From contig CM057057.1 of the NCBI GenBank assembly GCA_029945375.1, forward strand, positions 3,720,001 to 3,784,000: a DNA stretch of 64,000 nucleotides, written 5' to 3'. Made by a program: the position numbers and the translations under genes. The first letter of the stretch is position 1. Every line of letters begins with the position of its first letter. Below the pieces are notes generated by a model, which was given only the letters and a program-made list of their open reading frames with translations, was not told the DNA's origin and ran no database searches. Below, piece after piece: positions 40,193 to 52,051 of the stretch. The DNA comes from Agaricus subrufescens. Taxonomy: Eukaryota > Basidiomycota > Agaricomycetes > Agaricales > Agaricaceae.

Positions 40193-42118
40193 TCAGATAC
40201 GGCCGCTACTCCAGAATCTGGCAGCCACGCTCTCGAGGCCAAAGTCTCCGAAACGACTGTCAGCCCCGAGTTCTGTCCCATACATAGTTTTACCAGAGGC
40301 CGGAACATCTCTCCCTGAGTTGGATTCGAGTTCTCGAGGCGACGGAGGGATAAGTCCTAGACTAGAAGCAACCTCATTACTGGAAGACTGGCGATCCTTC
40401 ACCGGAGAGTCTCGTCGTGACAGAACGTTGGGATTGACTGTACGGTCAGATGATGGATTCGGTAACCGTCCAGCTCTGTCGGGGGGAGGAAGTCCAAAGG
40501 GTTTAAAAACGTCTGTCCTTTCTTCGACATTGCCAAGAGATCCGACTACATTTGTGCCCACAGGTGTCGGAGATTGTGGAGGTTCTGGATACGGAAACGC
40601 AGGCATGAACAATGAAGGTACCGGCGTCGAAGGTTCCGGTACAAATGAAAAATTGAATGGATACTGGTTTTCGGAAGCATTGGCAGAACTAGTCGGTCGT
40701 CCTGTTGATGGACCATCCGATCGGGACATAAAATGGTCAGGCAGCAAATCACCAGGAGGTTGCAGGTCATCATCAAGATCATTGTAAACAATGAAGCTTG
40801 TAGAACGGGGCATCAAGACTGAAGCGTCTCGAGTATCGGTTGAAGAGAATGCTTCAGAACCAGGAGACTCCTCTCGAGTGACTTCCTTGCCTTTGCTGTT
40901 TGATATCCCTTCGGATGATTTAAGACGTTTCTTGACAGGACTGGGTGTACGCTCTTGTTCGCTTTCTTCCTCAGCAGCCGTTGCAGCCTTGATCGGCGAT
41001 ACCCTCGGACGTTTCCCGTGTTGAACAGGAGAGGATGTTATTATATGAGGAGAAGGCAGTAGCGCCTGAGGTATTTGGATACTAGAGGTGGTTGCGGGTG
41101 TAGACGGGTTGTTTGGAAGATGCGGTAGTTGTCCATCCGTACTATCCATTTCCCCGCTTCGCATCTGCACCATTATTGAGTTGAGGGCATTGAATCGTGG
41201 TTCGAGGCTTTGCAATCGGCTGATTTCAGCTTTCAGTGTATCAATCTGGTCTTGAAGCGGCTTCACCTTTATTTGATAGTGAGAATATATCAAATTGTTT
41301 GGAAAGGAAACTTACGATATCTAAAAGCAACTGATGATAGTCAGGGATCTTGGCATCGGTCGATTCTGGTCTTGCGTCCTGCGTTATGGATCTTGCGTTG
41401 CGGGACCGAGAATGTACGCTGATCTCCTGAGAGGGTTCCTCTGGAATTGCGGGACCTGTGGTCCAATGAAGATGTTCAACAATTGAGGGAGGAACACAAG
41501 AATCATCTTGACCTTGTTGTATGACCGTACCCAACTCTTTGATGCTCCGACCACTTCTCAGCCTCTTTTCCTGCGACAGGGTATGCGATCGAGTGACAGC
41601 CCTGGGACCTGCACCACCCAAGGAAGTGGGCTTGCCTACACCCAACCGCCTTTGTTGTTTTGTTGCTTTCTTTGTTCGTATAGATGACTCGGATGCCTTT
41701 GTTCCTGGAAACCCCATATCCGTAACTGAGGCATTAACTTGCATGGCACGTTGTTCCAAAGTCTCGCACGTAGCTTTTGGAGCAGTAGATGAGGACGTGC
41801 GAGTCGAGCCACTCCTGCTTGAACGCCGTGCAGGCACAGATCGTTGTTGTAGTAGAGGCGTATTTACGACTGCTGGGGTTGAATTTAACCTAAGTGAAAC
41901 AGTTAATTAGAAAGAGTATATACTCATAAACAACATACTGGGCATCAAGCAGCAGGCTGATCATTTCATCAGACTTGAGATTTGCTCGCACACCCCAATC
42001 CTGAAGTGACTATGAGTTGGTGGATTTTAAGGAATAGGCGAAAAGCCACCTTGCATATCTTCTGCAAGTCTCTATACATCATGGATTTGAGTTCCTCCTC
42101 GCTCGGTAGCGGTGGCAT
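40193..42118 (-). CDS. SAP-like, Ser/Pro-rich nuclear protein of unknown function
   Basis: The N-terminus (MPPLPSEEELKSMMYRDLQK, ICK|DWGVRANLKSDEMISLLL, DAQ) looks like a SAP-type helix-extended-helix DNA-binding motif split by an intron. Basic, Ser-rich sequence follows (PARRSSRSGSTRTSSSTAPK, KKATKQQRRLGVGKP), then a short coiled coil (PLQDQIDTLKAEISRLQSLE) across a clean intron (gtaagt..aaataaag). A long disordered tail has NLS-like KRPRVSPIK and SPVKKRLKSS. Overall a chromatin-associated protein is plausible, but no family function is known to me. An upstream in-frame Met (42196) exists; I start at the SAP-like motif. Confidence 0.7.
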
Positions 42119-42525
42119 GGTGGAAGGAGAGAGGGGCAACGACAATAGAGAGAGGTTTGAATCAGATGATGGAAGCCCTGCGCGGTTTAGTTTCAAACAC
42201 AGCCAAATAACGCGCAGTCACGTGCTTACACCCACAAGTGACAAGACACATCCCGACGACAGATTCCTTTGCCGCCGGTTTGCTTCGCCGCAAGAGCAAC
42301 AAGTGGCTCGCTTCAGGCGGTCCACAAGCGCATGCCCCGACAGGGGACTAAATCAGCAGCTGGCGTTCATATCTCATCGGTGAACCGGGCTAAAGATAGA
42401 CCCATATGTAGTTCAAGAGCATGTGCTTTGGATCGGGCCGGCGATCGTAGATGTGACAAGAGATCTACGGCTTTGGGCACCTATTAATACGTAGGCCATC
42501 TGCTAACCTACTTAATTCCGTTCGC
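42119..42525. other. Intergenic, divergent promoters
   Basis: 407 bases between the SAP-like gene and the divergent flavocytochrome gene. Contains a 7-bp inverted repeat (cgtagat at 42446-42452 and atctacg at 42463-42469). No coding exon for a mitochondrial presequence was recognised. Confidence 0.5.
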
Positions 42526-44718
42526 ATGGCTGCTTGGACCCTCGAGCAAGTCGCTCAACATAACTCCCCCGAGTAAGTTCCCTTGTTCAATTAAGGTGTC
42601 GTGCTGATGTGCAATGTTCCGAAAGTTCATGTTGGGTCATCATCCAGAATCGGGTGTACGATGTGACAGATTTTCTCCCTGTGCGCTGTGCTATCACAAT
42701 CCTACCGCATTCCTTTGTGCTCACCATCAGTAACGATAGGAACACCCAGGAGGGGCTAAAATAATACTGAAATATGCAGGCTTAGATGCCACAGCTGCGT
42801 ACGAGCCCATCCATCCCAAAGATGCCCTGGAGAAGAACCTACCCCTTTCAAAGCATTTGGGTCCCATCAGCGCTCAGGCCGGCCTTACACTGGCCCAGCA
42901 AAGTCATCAAAAGACCAAAGACGAACAACGAGTTGAAGAAGCAGCGAAAAGAAAACCTCCTCTTGAGAGAATTCTCAACCTCAAGGAAATGGAAGTAAGT
43001 GCATATTATCCATCCAAGCGAACTGACTTCTTGATACCTTATCTGTCTTCAGCTCGTTGCACGTCAGACGCTCTCCAGCAAGGCAAAAGCCTATTATACA
43101 TCAGCTTCCGATGACGAAATATGTAAGCAATCACCAGCCCGGGGTCGCAGAAAACTCATGTTTTTGCCCAGCCTATGACGAGAATGAGCGCGCATTCTCA
43201 CGGTTCTTTTTCAATGCTCGGGTGATGCGCCCAGTTGCAAAATGCGACCCTTCAGCTACGATACTTGGATTTCAGTCTAACATTCCCGTCCTCGTCTGTG
43301 GCGCGGCTCTTGCCAAACTCGGACATCCCGATGGTAAGCATGCGTGACTATCCATCTCCTAACTAATCGCATATTGTAGGGGAAATTAACATCACTAGGG
43401 GAGCTGCTCAAACTGGTATTATCCAAATGATATCGTCAAATGCATCATTATCATACAGCGAAATCATGGATGCTGCCGCTCCATCTCAGGCCCTTTTTTT
43501 CCAATTTTACAAGCACAAAAATGACTCAATTGCGGAATCGCGAGTCCGTGAAGTTGAAAGACTAGGATATAAAGCTATATTCCTTACCGTAGACGCTGTC
43601 GTAGCGGGAAATCGTGAGAGAGATATCCGCAATCCGTGGGTATTAGAAGATGAGGAAAAAGGAACTCCGACATATTGGTCCGGGGAAGGAACTTTTGGGG
43701 TGGAAGCAGATGGCATGGGTACAGCCGGTGCGCTCGTGGCCAATGATGACAGAGATATGACATGGGAAAAGGTTTTCTTTCTTCTCTGCTTTTCCTCCAT
43801 TGTATTCTAATCTTGTCCTAGACCATACCCTGGTTAAGGAGCATCACAAAGCTTCCCATCGTCCTGAAAGGTGAGAATACTATTGAGTAATCTTCTACCG
43901 AATCACTGAAACGTTGTCAGGTATCCAATGCGTTGAGGTGAGACCGAGTTTAGAAGGTTGACGATCAATTGAATATGCTTTGCCCAGGACGCTGTTCTTG
44001 CAGTTGAGGCTGGAGTTGACGGGATTATGCTTTCGAACCATGGTGGTACGTGGATGTTGTTAGAAACTACTTTTAGGCAGCGGCATCATTGATAATCTCC
44101 GCAGGTCGGCAGTTGGAGTAGTGAGTACGCTAAGGCAGTTTGAGTTCTTAGCCTGACCCAAGCTTTTATTCTTTGAGTTCCATGCCACCACTAGAAGTAC
44201 TGCACAAGCTCCGCCACAATGCACCGGAAGTCTTTGACAAGGTTGAAGGTACGTACCCGATTCCCATTCTCAGGCCACACTAGCTCAAATAGTATATCAG
44301 TATACATTGATGGTAAGCAGTTAGATGGTAAGGTAAGGGTCTAGCTTATGTTCACGTACCACCCCAAGGTGGTATTTACAGGGGAACAGACGTCGTCAAG
44401 GCGTTGTGCCTCGGTGCCAGAGCTGTTGGGCTTGGTCGGGCATTCCTTTATGCCCAAAGTGTGAGTTCCATTCCCCCGCGGAGCAGAACGATATAACGCT
44501 AACGTCTGTCATAGGCTTACGGTGTTGCAGGTGTCGTAAAGATGGTTCAAATATTACGAAGAGAAATCATCACAGCCATGAGACTTCTTGGCGCATCATC
44601 AGTACATGACCTGTGCCCACAAATGGTGCGGTTCTAATCTCCAATATTTCAGAGAGCTAATGATGTCGAATAGGTCGAGCGCATTGATTGGCAACCGAGA
44701 TTGGCTGCTAGACTATAG
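42526..44718 (+). CDS. Flavocytochrome b2-type FMN alpha-hydroxyacid dehydrogenase
   Basis: Resembles L-lactate dehydrogenase (cytochrome b2). The N-terminal heme domain begins at once: [46 protein letters not shown] and [11 protein letters not shown], where the His of HPGG and of IHPKD are the heme ligands. The FMN barrel follows: [94 protein letters not shown] (catalytic His) and [16 protein letters not shown]. Last exon ..[14 protein letters not shown], stop at 44718. About 12 introns, some very short. No mitochondrial presequence precedes the heme domain, unlike yeast Cyb2. Substrate (lactate or another 2-hydroxyacid) is not decided by sequence. Confidence 0.92.
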
Positions 44719-45089
44719 AATTTGACCGAAAGACATCCGCGTCTTGCACATTAATCAGTGTTGTGTTTGACGTGTTTGACGTTCCATGCCATTACTGCTT
44801 TGATTTACGAGAGTATCTGTTACGAATATAGCTTGCTGTAAGGTCAACGAACCTCAGCTCGAGACCATTTTGTCTGTGATCCAAACCAGTTCTTTATGTT
44901 GTACATGCAGGTTGAATGAATTTGGGATATTTTTGGCAGGTTAGCAGATCGAGATCTAATGTATGCGAAATGAGATGAATCACGTGGCTGGCAGTTGGAT
45001 TGGTTCAGGTTTGCAATGTGCACTACCCTCATTGAACTGCCTTGAGTACTTCTCCGAACCCAATTTAGCCGTAATTCCCGTTAGAACTC
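44719..45089. other. Intergenic, no gene seen
   Basis: 371 AT-rich bases between the dehydrogenase stop and the LIM gene start. Expected to hold one 3' end and one promoter. No RNA gene or coding frame was recognised. Confidence 0.5.
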
Positions 45090-47943
45090 ATGGGATTTTG
45101 CAGAAGATGTGGTGATATAGTAAACGGTCAACGCTGTAACAAGTGCGGGGGTTCTGTCGTCGGCAAGTGTTATCGCACCTCCAGGAATTTCACTGAGCTC
45201 TTACGGTTTTCTCAAAATTAGCACCTGCTATAAATTGGAATCAAGTTCTTCCTCAGGAGGAGCAGGACAAGTGGTCGAAGACTTATGTTTCTCGCGAGAG
45301 GTCAATATCTCCCGTCAGGCCCAAGAGTGCTGCTGGTCGTCAGCATGAGGGTCCTCCAAATCTTACCAACTCCCCGACCACCTCAGCCAAACACTTTCCT
45401 CGCGCAATGAGTGCCCACATCACTGGAACAGCTGCTCTTGATAACCGCATTACCGACCACATTGCATCTGCTTCCATACAATCATCCCGACCTGCCTTAC
45501 TCAAACCGACAGTCACAGGTCCCAAACCCGAGTCTGGAATACTCCCTTCATTAAACGATACCACACTTTCCAAGGTCTATGGCTCCGTACTGCAACCCAA
45601 AGAATCACTTACTACCCATTCTTGTGCCACCTGCGCCACTCCTTTTCTCCCTGACGCCACTATATACCCTGATCCTACCTTACCTGATTCAGATGAACCA
45701 CGTTTCTTATGTCGACAATGTTTTATTGTCGGCGGAGGGTCAAAGGGCCTTTGTCCCACCTGTTCCAAACCAGTCACCATCCTCAAGGCCGAGGGCGGAT
45801 TTGTGTATGCTGCGGACAAGTACTGGCATAAAAAGTGTTTCAATTGCGAGGGCTGCGCAAAGAACATTGGCAATTCCCCTATGCTTGATCTGCTTGGACG
45901 ACCTTCCTGCCCCGAGTGCTTTGATACTTGCCTTTCTCGTGAACCTCTTACACCGAAGCGGTCAACTGTGACGCCCGATCGGTCGAGCCCTACTATAAAA
46001 CGGCGGAATCCGGGCGGAGGCAGTTCATCCGACATTAATTTATCGAAACAGCTCCGAGAATCCACTTCTACTATTGAAGAGTTAGAACAGCGATTGGGAA
46101 TTGCAAGAAGCCGCGAGGGGAGTCCAGCAATTGAAGAACTCAGCCAACGTCTCAGCTCCATCGGCAAAGACTTCCAATATCGCGCTAGTCCTACTAGTCC
46201 TCCACATACTCAATCCGGGCGTTTTAATAATAGTCCGAATACCAGTCGAAGGCTGGAACGCCTGAAAAGCCTCGAATTCAACGAGCGAATAGATGGTGCT
46301 TCTTCTTCGACATTTGGAAGTCCCCGACGAAATTCGAACAGCCCTGCTCCCACTACGGAGGCGGTCGAGGAAATGAAAAAGAGGTTTCTGAGGTACTCTA
46401 TGGATTCACCCGCTTCTTCAACCAGTACACTGTCGGAATCATCTCCCGCGATCCCTGTATCTTCTCTACGCCCGTCCCGTTCTTCCATGTCCTTGAGCAC
46501 CAACTCCACGCCAAGGATTCCAATGTCTGAAACGTTATCCCCATCTCTCTCGTTAATGCCTGACCTTATCTCTGATTTCTCCGACACTTTGACACAGTCA
46601 TCATTTTCCGGCGTGGACTCTCCACCTAGGAATTCCGAAACTCTTCCCAGCCAACAACTTCATGGTGATAGCGTGGATCTCATTCATCCCGATGAAGATG
46701 CCACCGAGGAGACGAAGAGTGTATCAACCACACCTGAACAGACTTACCGATCGACAATCAAACCCAAATCGGATACACTGGTTACTTCGACGAATACCCC
46801 TATTACTGAGGGAGCCTCTGAACAGGTGTCAGGCATCATATCTGCAACTACGCGGTGTGCCAAATGTGACAAACCTCTCTTCGCATTAAAAGAAGGTGGC
46901 CGGTTTGTGACAGTACCGGGGCAGAAAGATACAGACACGCCTCAAACGTTCCACGAAGATTGTTTCCGTTGCGCCTTTTGCGACTATCCTTTCAAGGAGA
47001 GTGTCAGTGGTCAGGCTATGTTCGTCAAAAGCCCAGCTGGGCCAGCTCATGTCGAGGTGCGCGAATTGTATCTTGCAGAAACCACACAAGTACTCAAGGC
47101 CGTTTAAAGTGTGCTCCACCTGAGAAGGTAGTCATCCGTAAAGCTCCTAGCACAGGTTCTCTACGGCGCTCAGACGAATCCATGCTGCCAAAGAAATCTA
47201 CGGCATCAAGGATACCATTGCCTTCATCTCAGAAGAGCAATAATTATCATGGCTCCAGTCGGTTCGAACGACCATTTCCGATCACCCCCACAACAACACC
47301 TTTTCCTCGTTTTGGAAGTAGGACAGTTTGCCCCGGTTGTAATAAATCTGTTTCGCCCATGGAAAAGGGCGTTGTTCCCGGACCTCAAAGTTCAAAATGG
47401 CACGCGGACTGTTTGGTTTGTGGAGGGAAACGACCGCCTTCCACATCCACAGCTTGGATGCTCGGTAGGGGAGAAGAAAAGAAGAAAGGGCCAGGATGTG
47501 GCAAGAAGCTTGACAGTGCGGCGAAGGCTGACAGTGACGGTCGAATTTGGTGCAGACAGTGTTTGGTGAGAGCTCTCATTCATGATCATTCCTCTAATTT
47601 ACTGTTCCTTGACTAGTTAATGCTCGGTGTTGGAGGCTCCCCGCAAGCATCGCCGACCGGGGTATTGGCTTCTAGTGGCACGGTTCCATCACAATCGACA
47701 GGTACAACCACACTTGCACGTCAATTCACAGGTTTGGGTGGTGGTGATACTGGATTATCCAAACAACTCACGGGAGGATCGATTAGTCCAACACGAAGTC
47801 TCAGCCCGACAAAGCAATTAAACCAGGCAGCGCCAGGTATACGACCTAGACCTAAGAGCGTGATTGGGATGCGCAGTTCCAAGAGCGTCGATGAAGGAAG
47901 AGGAATGTTTTTAGTGAGAAACCTGACGGACATCAATTGCTAA
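45090..47943 (+). CDS. LIM-domain protein with N-terminal zinc ribbon
   Basis: Starts MGFCRRCGDIVNGQRCNKCG, a four-Cys zinc knuckle. A probable GC-AG intron (45163-45221) then joins to APAINWNQVLP. After a Ser/Thr-rich stretch comes a first LIM region (CATCATPF..FLCRQCF.., LCPTCSKPVTILKAEGGFVY, WHKKCFNCEGCAKNIGNSPM, CPECFDTC). A short helix (STSTIEELEQRLG) and ~300 disordered Ser-rich residues follow. A second LIM (CAKCDKPLFALKEGGRFVT, FHEDCFRCAFCDYPFKES) continues across an intron (gtgcgc..tttaaag) into CAPPEKVVIRKA. A third zinc unit (VCPGCNKSVSPMEKGVVPGP, WHADCLVCGGK, GCGKKLDS..IWCRQCL) and a basic tail end at 47943. Relatives include fungal PXL1/paxillin-like proteins at sites of polarised growth; assignment beyond LIM is inference. 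Confidence 0.85.
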
Positions 47944-48487
47944 TCATAGGGAAGGTGAAGCTTCAATAATATTGTTCTTTTCGAACGTTGTCGTCGTATT
48001 GAATCGTACTAGTTGTATGTAAATGCAGGACGGACGAGACGGATGTTAAAAGAAAGTGTGTATCTATGCATCAAATGGTATCCGCATCACGCATCAATAC
48101 TGCATTAATGATGCGGATGACGATAACGACGTCGCATCATCGCATCCAAAGCAGTCGTGAGATGTATTCTATGAAGTTCACAGAGACGGGACCGACTGAA
48201 TAGTATATTGTAACCATGGTTGCCAAGGGACTCGTCTCCTATATGAACTTCGCGTGTGTAATTCCAAAAGGAATCACTGTTGTCCTTTTCGTTCTATCAT
48301 ATCAGTCATTCAGTGGCACTGCGACAGTACGTCTCCTTTGGAGGGTCGCCAGTCGCCTCACTTGCGAGGTCGTTGGATTAACTCATAATCCCTTTTGCAT
48401 TGCGGGACGATCTTGAGGGCTTTTTCTCTTCTCATTCCTTTCGTTTTTTTTACCTTTGAGCCGGTCCTTGTTAGTGTTCGGACGGGC
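47944..48487. other. Intergenic with inverted repeat
   Basis: 544 bases between the LIM gene stop and the next start in tandem. Holds a perfect 10-bp inverted repeat (atccgcatca 48080-48089, tgatgcggat 48109-48118) embedded in direct gcatca/gatgcg repeats. A 66-codon open frame (48216-48416) is unlike any family and was not annotated. Confidence 0.55.
48080..48118. repeat. 10-bp inverted repeat with 19-base loop
   Basis: Arms atccgcatca and tgatgcggat are exact reverse complements separated by 19 bases. The nearby sequence also repeats gcatca several times. It lies about 140 bp past the LIM gene stop, so it may fold in that gene's 3' leader or be a binding site pair. Function is unknown. Confidence 0.6.
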
Positions 48488-50900
48488 ATGGGTAGAACAA
48501 CCTCCAATGGCGTGTTGCCTGGAGCATTTGTTGTTGACAGTAACTCTGCCGTAAGTTACAGCGTCCACCTCCGGTTCAAGTTATTTACTCCTTCCCCTGG
48601 TTTGCAGTTCGAGGCTGTCTTGACAGATATTCCCCTGTTTTGCGCTGGTCTAACGGGTCTAGCATCCGTTACATTCGTTTTTTTAATCAAGCGTGCAACG
48701 TCGTACGTCGAAGTTTGAAACTTCTAACTATGTGCCATGCGACCTGGAGCTCAGGGATCCATAGATCGACATTATACCTTGGCATTGGTACCCTTTTGTT
48801 ATTTATTGCTGCCATTCTCGACCTGGGACAACTCCTCGAATCGCAGTCCTCACCGGCCGACAAGAATAGTGTGGATATCTCTGGTCTTATCGTGGCTCGA
48901 GAAGTTGGACTGGGTCTGGCTTATGGTTTTGTGTTTTTGTTTGTCTGGGACACTATCGTGCAGCGTCGAGAGCTCCAACGATCCGTATCAGTGGGTGCTC
49001 AGCAACTGCTTCATCATGCGGGCAGGCAAAGGTGGTTGAAACTCTTGAGAAGTGGACTGTGGTGGCTTGGCCTTGTTCTGGTTATTTCAATGACACTTTT
49101 GCAAATTTCATGGCGTATCATCCCCTCCCAACGACAGTATGGCAACCTCTATATCGCTGAATCCATCTTGGAGATAGTGACATCAGTAATTTTCATCATC
49201 GCAATCGTTCTCAATGTACTTGCGGCTCTTCCTGCATTTCGGTGGCTGTCGTTCAGGACTTATCTCGGACTCATCCTTGCCCTCCTTACCGCGGCCGCTA
49301 TTAGTATCGGTAATCTTGTGACTTGTGAGTAGTTTGTAATCTGAACTTTACGAGCGACTCAATCATGTTTATGGTATCAGTCTTGTTTTCCGAGATGGTA
49401 CTGGGTCGCCTCCTTCGTGCCGTCAGCATCTATATATTTCTTCTCTACCATCTGGTCACTACGTTCTCCACGATCACTCGCGACCAAATATCTTATCGTG
49501 ACGAAGAAGCTCAGACTCGCTCGGAAAAGGCAACAGAACTGATCACTGACCACGCCTTGGAGCCCGCCGCGCCTACCTCGGCCAATGGTAAACCTTCCCC
49601 CCTCAGCATCGCCACCTCATCTCGACTCTCCATGCTCGTAAGTCGAGTAGAACCAAATGAGGCTCTGGTCGGGGTCACTCGAACCCTGTCCAACCGAAAA
49701 TCTTCAGGATCAACCACTCCCAAACGACATAGACGACCAGACCTTCGTTTTGACATTGTGACACCTGTCCGGCTATCTTCTATGCCTGAAGATCCAGAAT
49801 CTGCTGAACGACCAACAACGGGCATATCGCTCACTTATTATGCAATGGGTGGGGGGAGTCCTTCTACAATGAACCTGCCAACAAACGGGGAGAGACGTGG
49901 GGAAGCCCATCCACAACAGGCGGATGCATCTGATCTTCGACCGTTTGATCGTCCACGTTTCGGCACTTCTTCGGAGGAGCTAACGAGTGAGCAGGAAGAG
50001 CTTGGCAAGAGTATTGCGAGACTAGTAATACCTCCTGTGGTCACGGAACATGAGCTACCGCAGGAAACATGGTCTATCCCCAATAGTTCCCTGTCACCCA
50101 TCAGCGACCCTACTCCTAGCGCCAGGAGTAGGCGCCAGAGCACCCTCAGAACGGACTCGTTATCTCTCCAGAGCGATTTCTCTCTGAGCATCTTTCCGAT
50201 ACCCCCGCCCCGGCCGGAGAGCGTGTCTGCAGAAAGAACACTTTCCGGACCAACGGTTTTCCGTCAGAAGTATCAGCCAACCATTGACGATTCTACTCAA
50301 AGAGCGACGACACCCGTGCAAGAATCGCCTGCGAACACACTTACGATTCCTAGTGGGGTAAATTACGATGTGACATCATTCATCGATAGTAGGTAAACTC
50401 TTGTATGTTGCCGAAGCAGATGTTGACTAAGAGATGCAGCTTTGAGTAGACCAAACGGTGAAAATACTATGTCGGAAGAGGTAGCAGTCTTGGACAATCG
50501 TGGCGGAGATGCCCCCCTTTCTGGAGAGACACCCTCACGGCTTGTGAACCGAAGGCAACCCTCGGTGCAACTGAAACCCATACTTCTGCCATTGGTTGCA
50601 AATGAACGGGAAAACATTCCAGCCGTGAGTGCCGGTCCTGCACGCAAGGCGCCGTCCCCGCCTCCGACAGTAAAATTCTATGAGCGAAATGCGACATTGA
50701 GGCCTTTGTTATTGGGTACGTCGGCCGCCTCCGTTCCTGTTATCTTTCCCAGCAGTACAATGGTGCCATTCGGGCCACGTAGAATACCCGAAGGGAGGCG
50801 TGTGGGCAAGCGAGAGATCAGTGCTCCTCGGGTGGCTATGGCCGAGGTAGAGCCCGAAGCATTTGAGCGCCCTAGACGGCCGCCTGAGCACTCTACCTAA
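48488..50900 (+). CDS. Polytopic membrane protein with long disordered cytoplasmic tail
   Basis: Orphan of Agaricomycete type. Introns placed by frame give MGRTTSNGVLPGAFVVDSNS, then FEAVLTDIPLFCAGLTGLAS, VTFVFLIKR and (after gtgcaa..gctcag) IHRSTLYLGIGTLLLFIAAI. About seven spans are visible, including VAREVGLGLAYGFVFLFVWD, LWWLGLVLVISMTLLQISW, ESILEIVTSVIFIIAIVLNV and FRTYLGLILALLTAAAISIG, and a last one, LLRAVSIYIFLLYHLVTTF. Some 450 residues of Ser/Thr/Pro-rich tail follow, rich in RRQST/SRLS-like potential phosphosites. A last exon at 50430-50900 extends the tail. Seven spans plus a phosphorylatable tail resembles receptor layout, but there is no sequence evidence for receptor activity. 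Confidence 0.7.
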
Positions 50901-50958
50901 CATAGGTACTATGTGACGTCATAGGGTAGCATAATAAAGCACTTCTCCCCCGACCAGC

Positions 50959-51782
50959 ATGTCTCAATTCCCGGACTACTACAAACTCCTTGATATCACC
51001 CAGACCGCCACCCAGGAAGAAGTAAGACAAGCCTACCGCAAAGAATCTCTAAAGTCTTTTCTTCCCCCGTTTGCTTTGTCGCCTGTCTTACACGCGGACC
51101 GTCAGGACACACCCTGATCGCCTCGTCAATGCTAGTCCTTCAGAGAAACAGGCTGCTACGGAGCGCTTTCAGGCAATAACTTTTCTTACTACAATATTCA
51201 AAGAGGCTAACGTTTTGAGATAGGCTGTAGCTGACGCCTATTATGTCTTGTCGGATCCCCAACGTCGCAAAGAATACGATGCGTTGTATCGTACTCAGTC
51301 AAATCACTCCGCCAACCCCAACTCCACTTTTGACTTCTTCTCTAATTTCGCTAATGTGTTCGGTGGGGCGACAGGAACAAATTCCGGTCGACCAGATGCG
51401 GAAGGAGTTTTTGCTGATGTATTCGAAGAGGTGAGCGCTGTTCAATATTCAACGTCAGACCGTCTATATAACCAGTCTTTAAGCTTTTGCGCCCAGAAGT
51501 TGAGCGACGTGTGCCATTTTGGAATTGGCTCGGCACGGCCTGTGGGGGAGGTCTCGGTTTCATTATCGCAAACGTGCCGGGGTTGATGCTTGGTGCATTG
51601 GCTGGCAATCGTTTGGGTGCCATACGTGACGCAAAGGGAAAGTCCGTAGCTGCGGTTTTCAGCGAATTGAACGGGACTCAAAAGGCGGAGGTATGTGTAT
51701 TCGGCTGCCTGTTTATAACGTACTGACTGGATATCAGGTTCTTCGCGCTCTTGCCTTGAAAGTCCTGGGGTCCGTGATGTAA
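50959..51782 (+). CDS. J-domain (DnaJ) protein with glycine-rich membrane-like segment
   Basis: Type III Hsp40. The J domain is MSQFPDYYKLLDITQTATQE, EVRQAYRKESLK, then across an intron ending in ..cgtcag the HPD tripeptide in KTHPDRLVNASPSEKQAATE, RFQ, and AVADAYYVLSDPQRRKEYDA. An Asn/Phe-rich stretch with FDFFSNFANVFGGATGTNSG precedes RPEVERRVPFWNWLGTACGG, a Gly-rich hydrophobic run (GLGFIIANVPGLMLGALAGN) and RLGAIRDAKGKSVAAVF. The short end reads VLRALALKVLGSVM, stop at 51782. The HPD is intact, so it should stimulate an Hsp70. The glycine-zipper-like run may insert in or lie on a membrane. Compact gene, about five exons. Confidence 0.9.
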
Positions 51783-52051
51783 AGCTTCCTCGGTAGCCTG
51801 CAACCTTTGAACATTATACCCTTGTGTTACGTTGATTTCCATATTGTATACGTAGTGTGTAGAAGATAGTCTGTACCATGTTCCCTCGTGAGAAGGTCAA
51901 AGTAGGATCATTGATATTGTAATTGAAGTTCATTGACGAGTCCGAGGGTACATATTCTTCTCATCACCACGTCATCCGTCTTGCTCTTCTGGTGCACCTT
52001 ATTTCTTCAACGTCATGTCAGAATCTATCGTATCCCCAATATCAGTAACGA

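Noticed and set aside
45577..46167. 196-codon open frame on the - strand
   Set aside because: Entirely antisense to the LIM gene's main exon; its composition mirrors the coding strand and shows no family resemblance.
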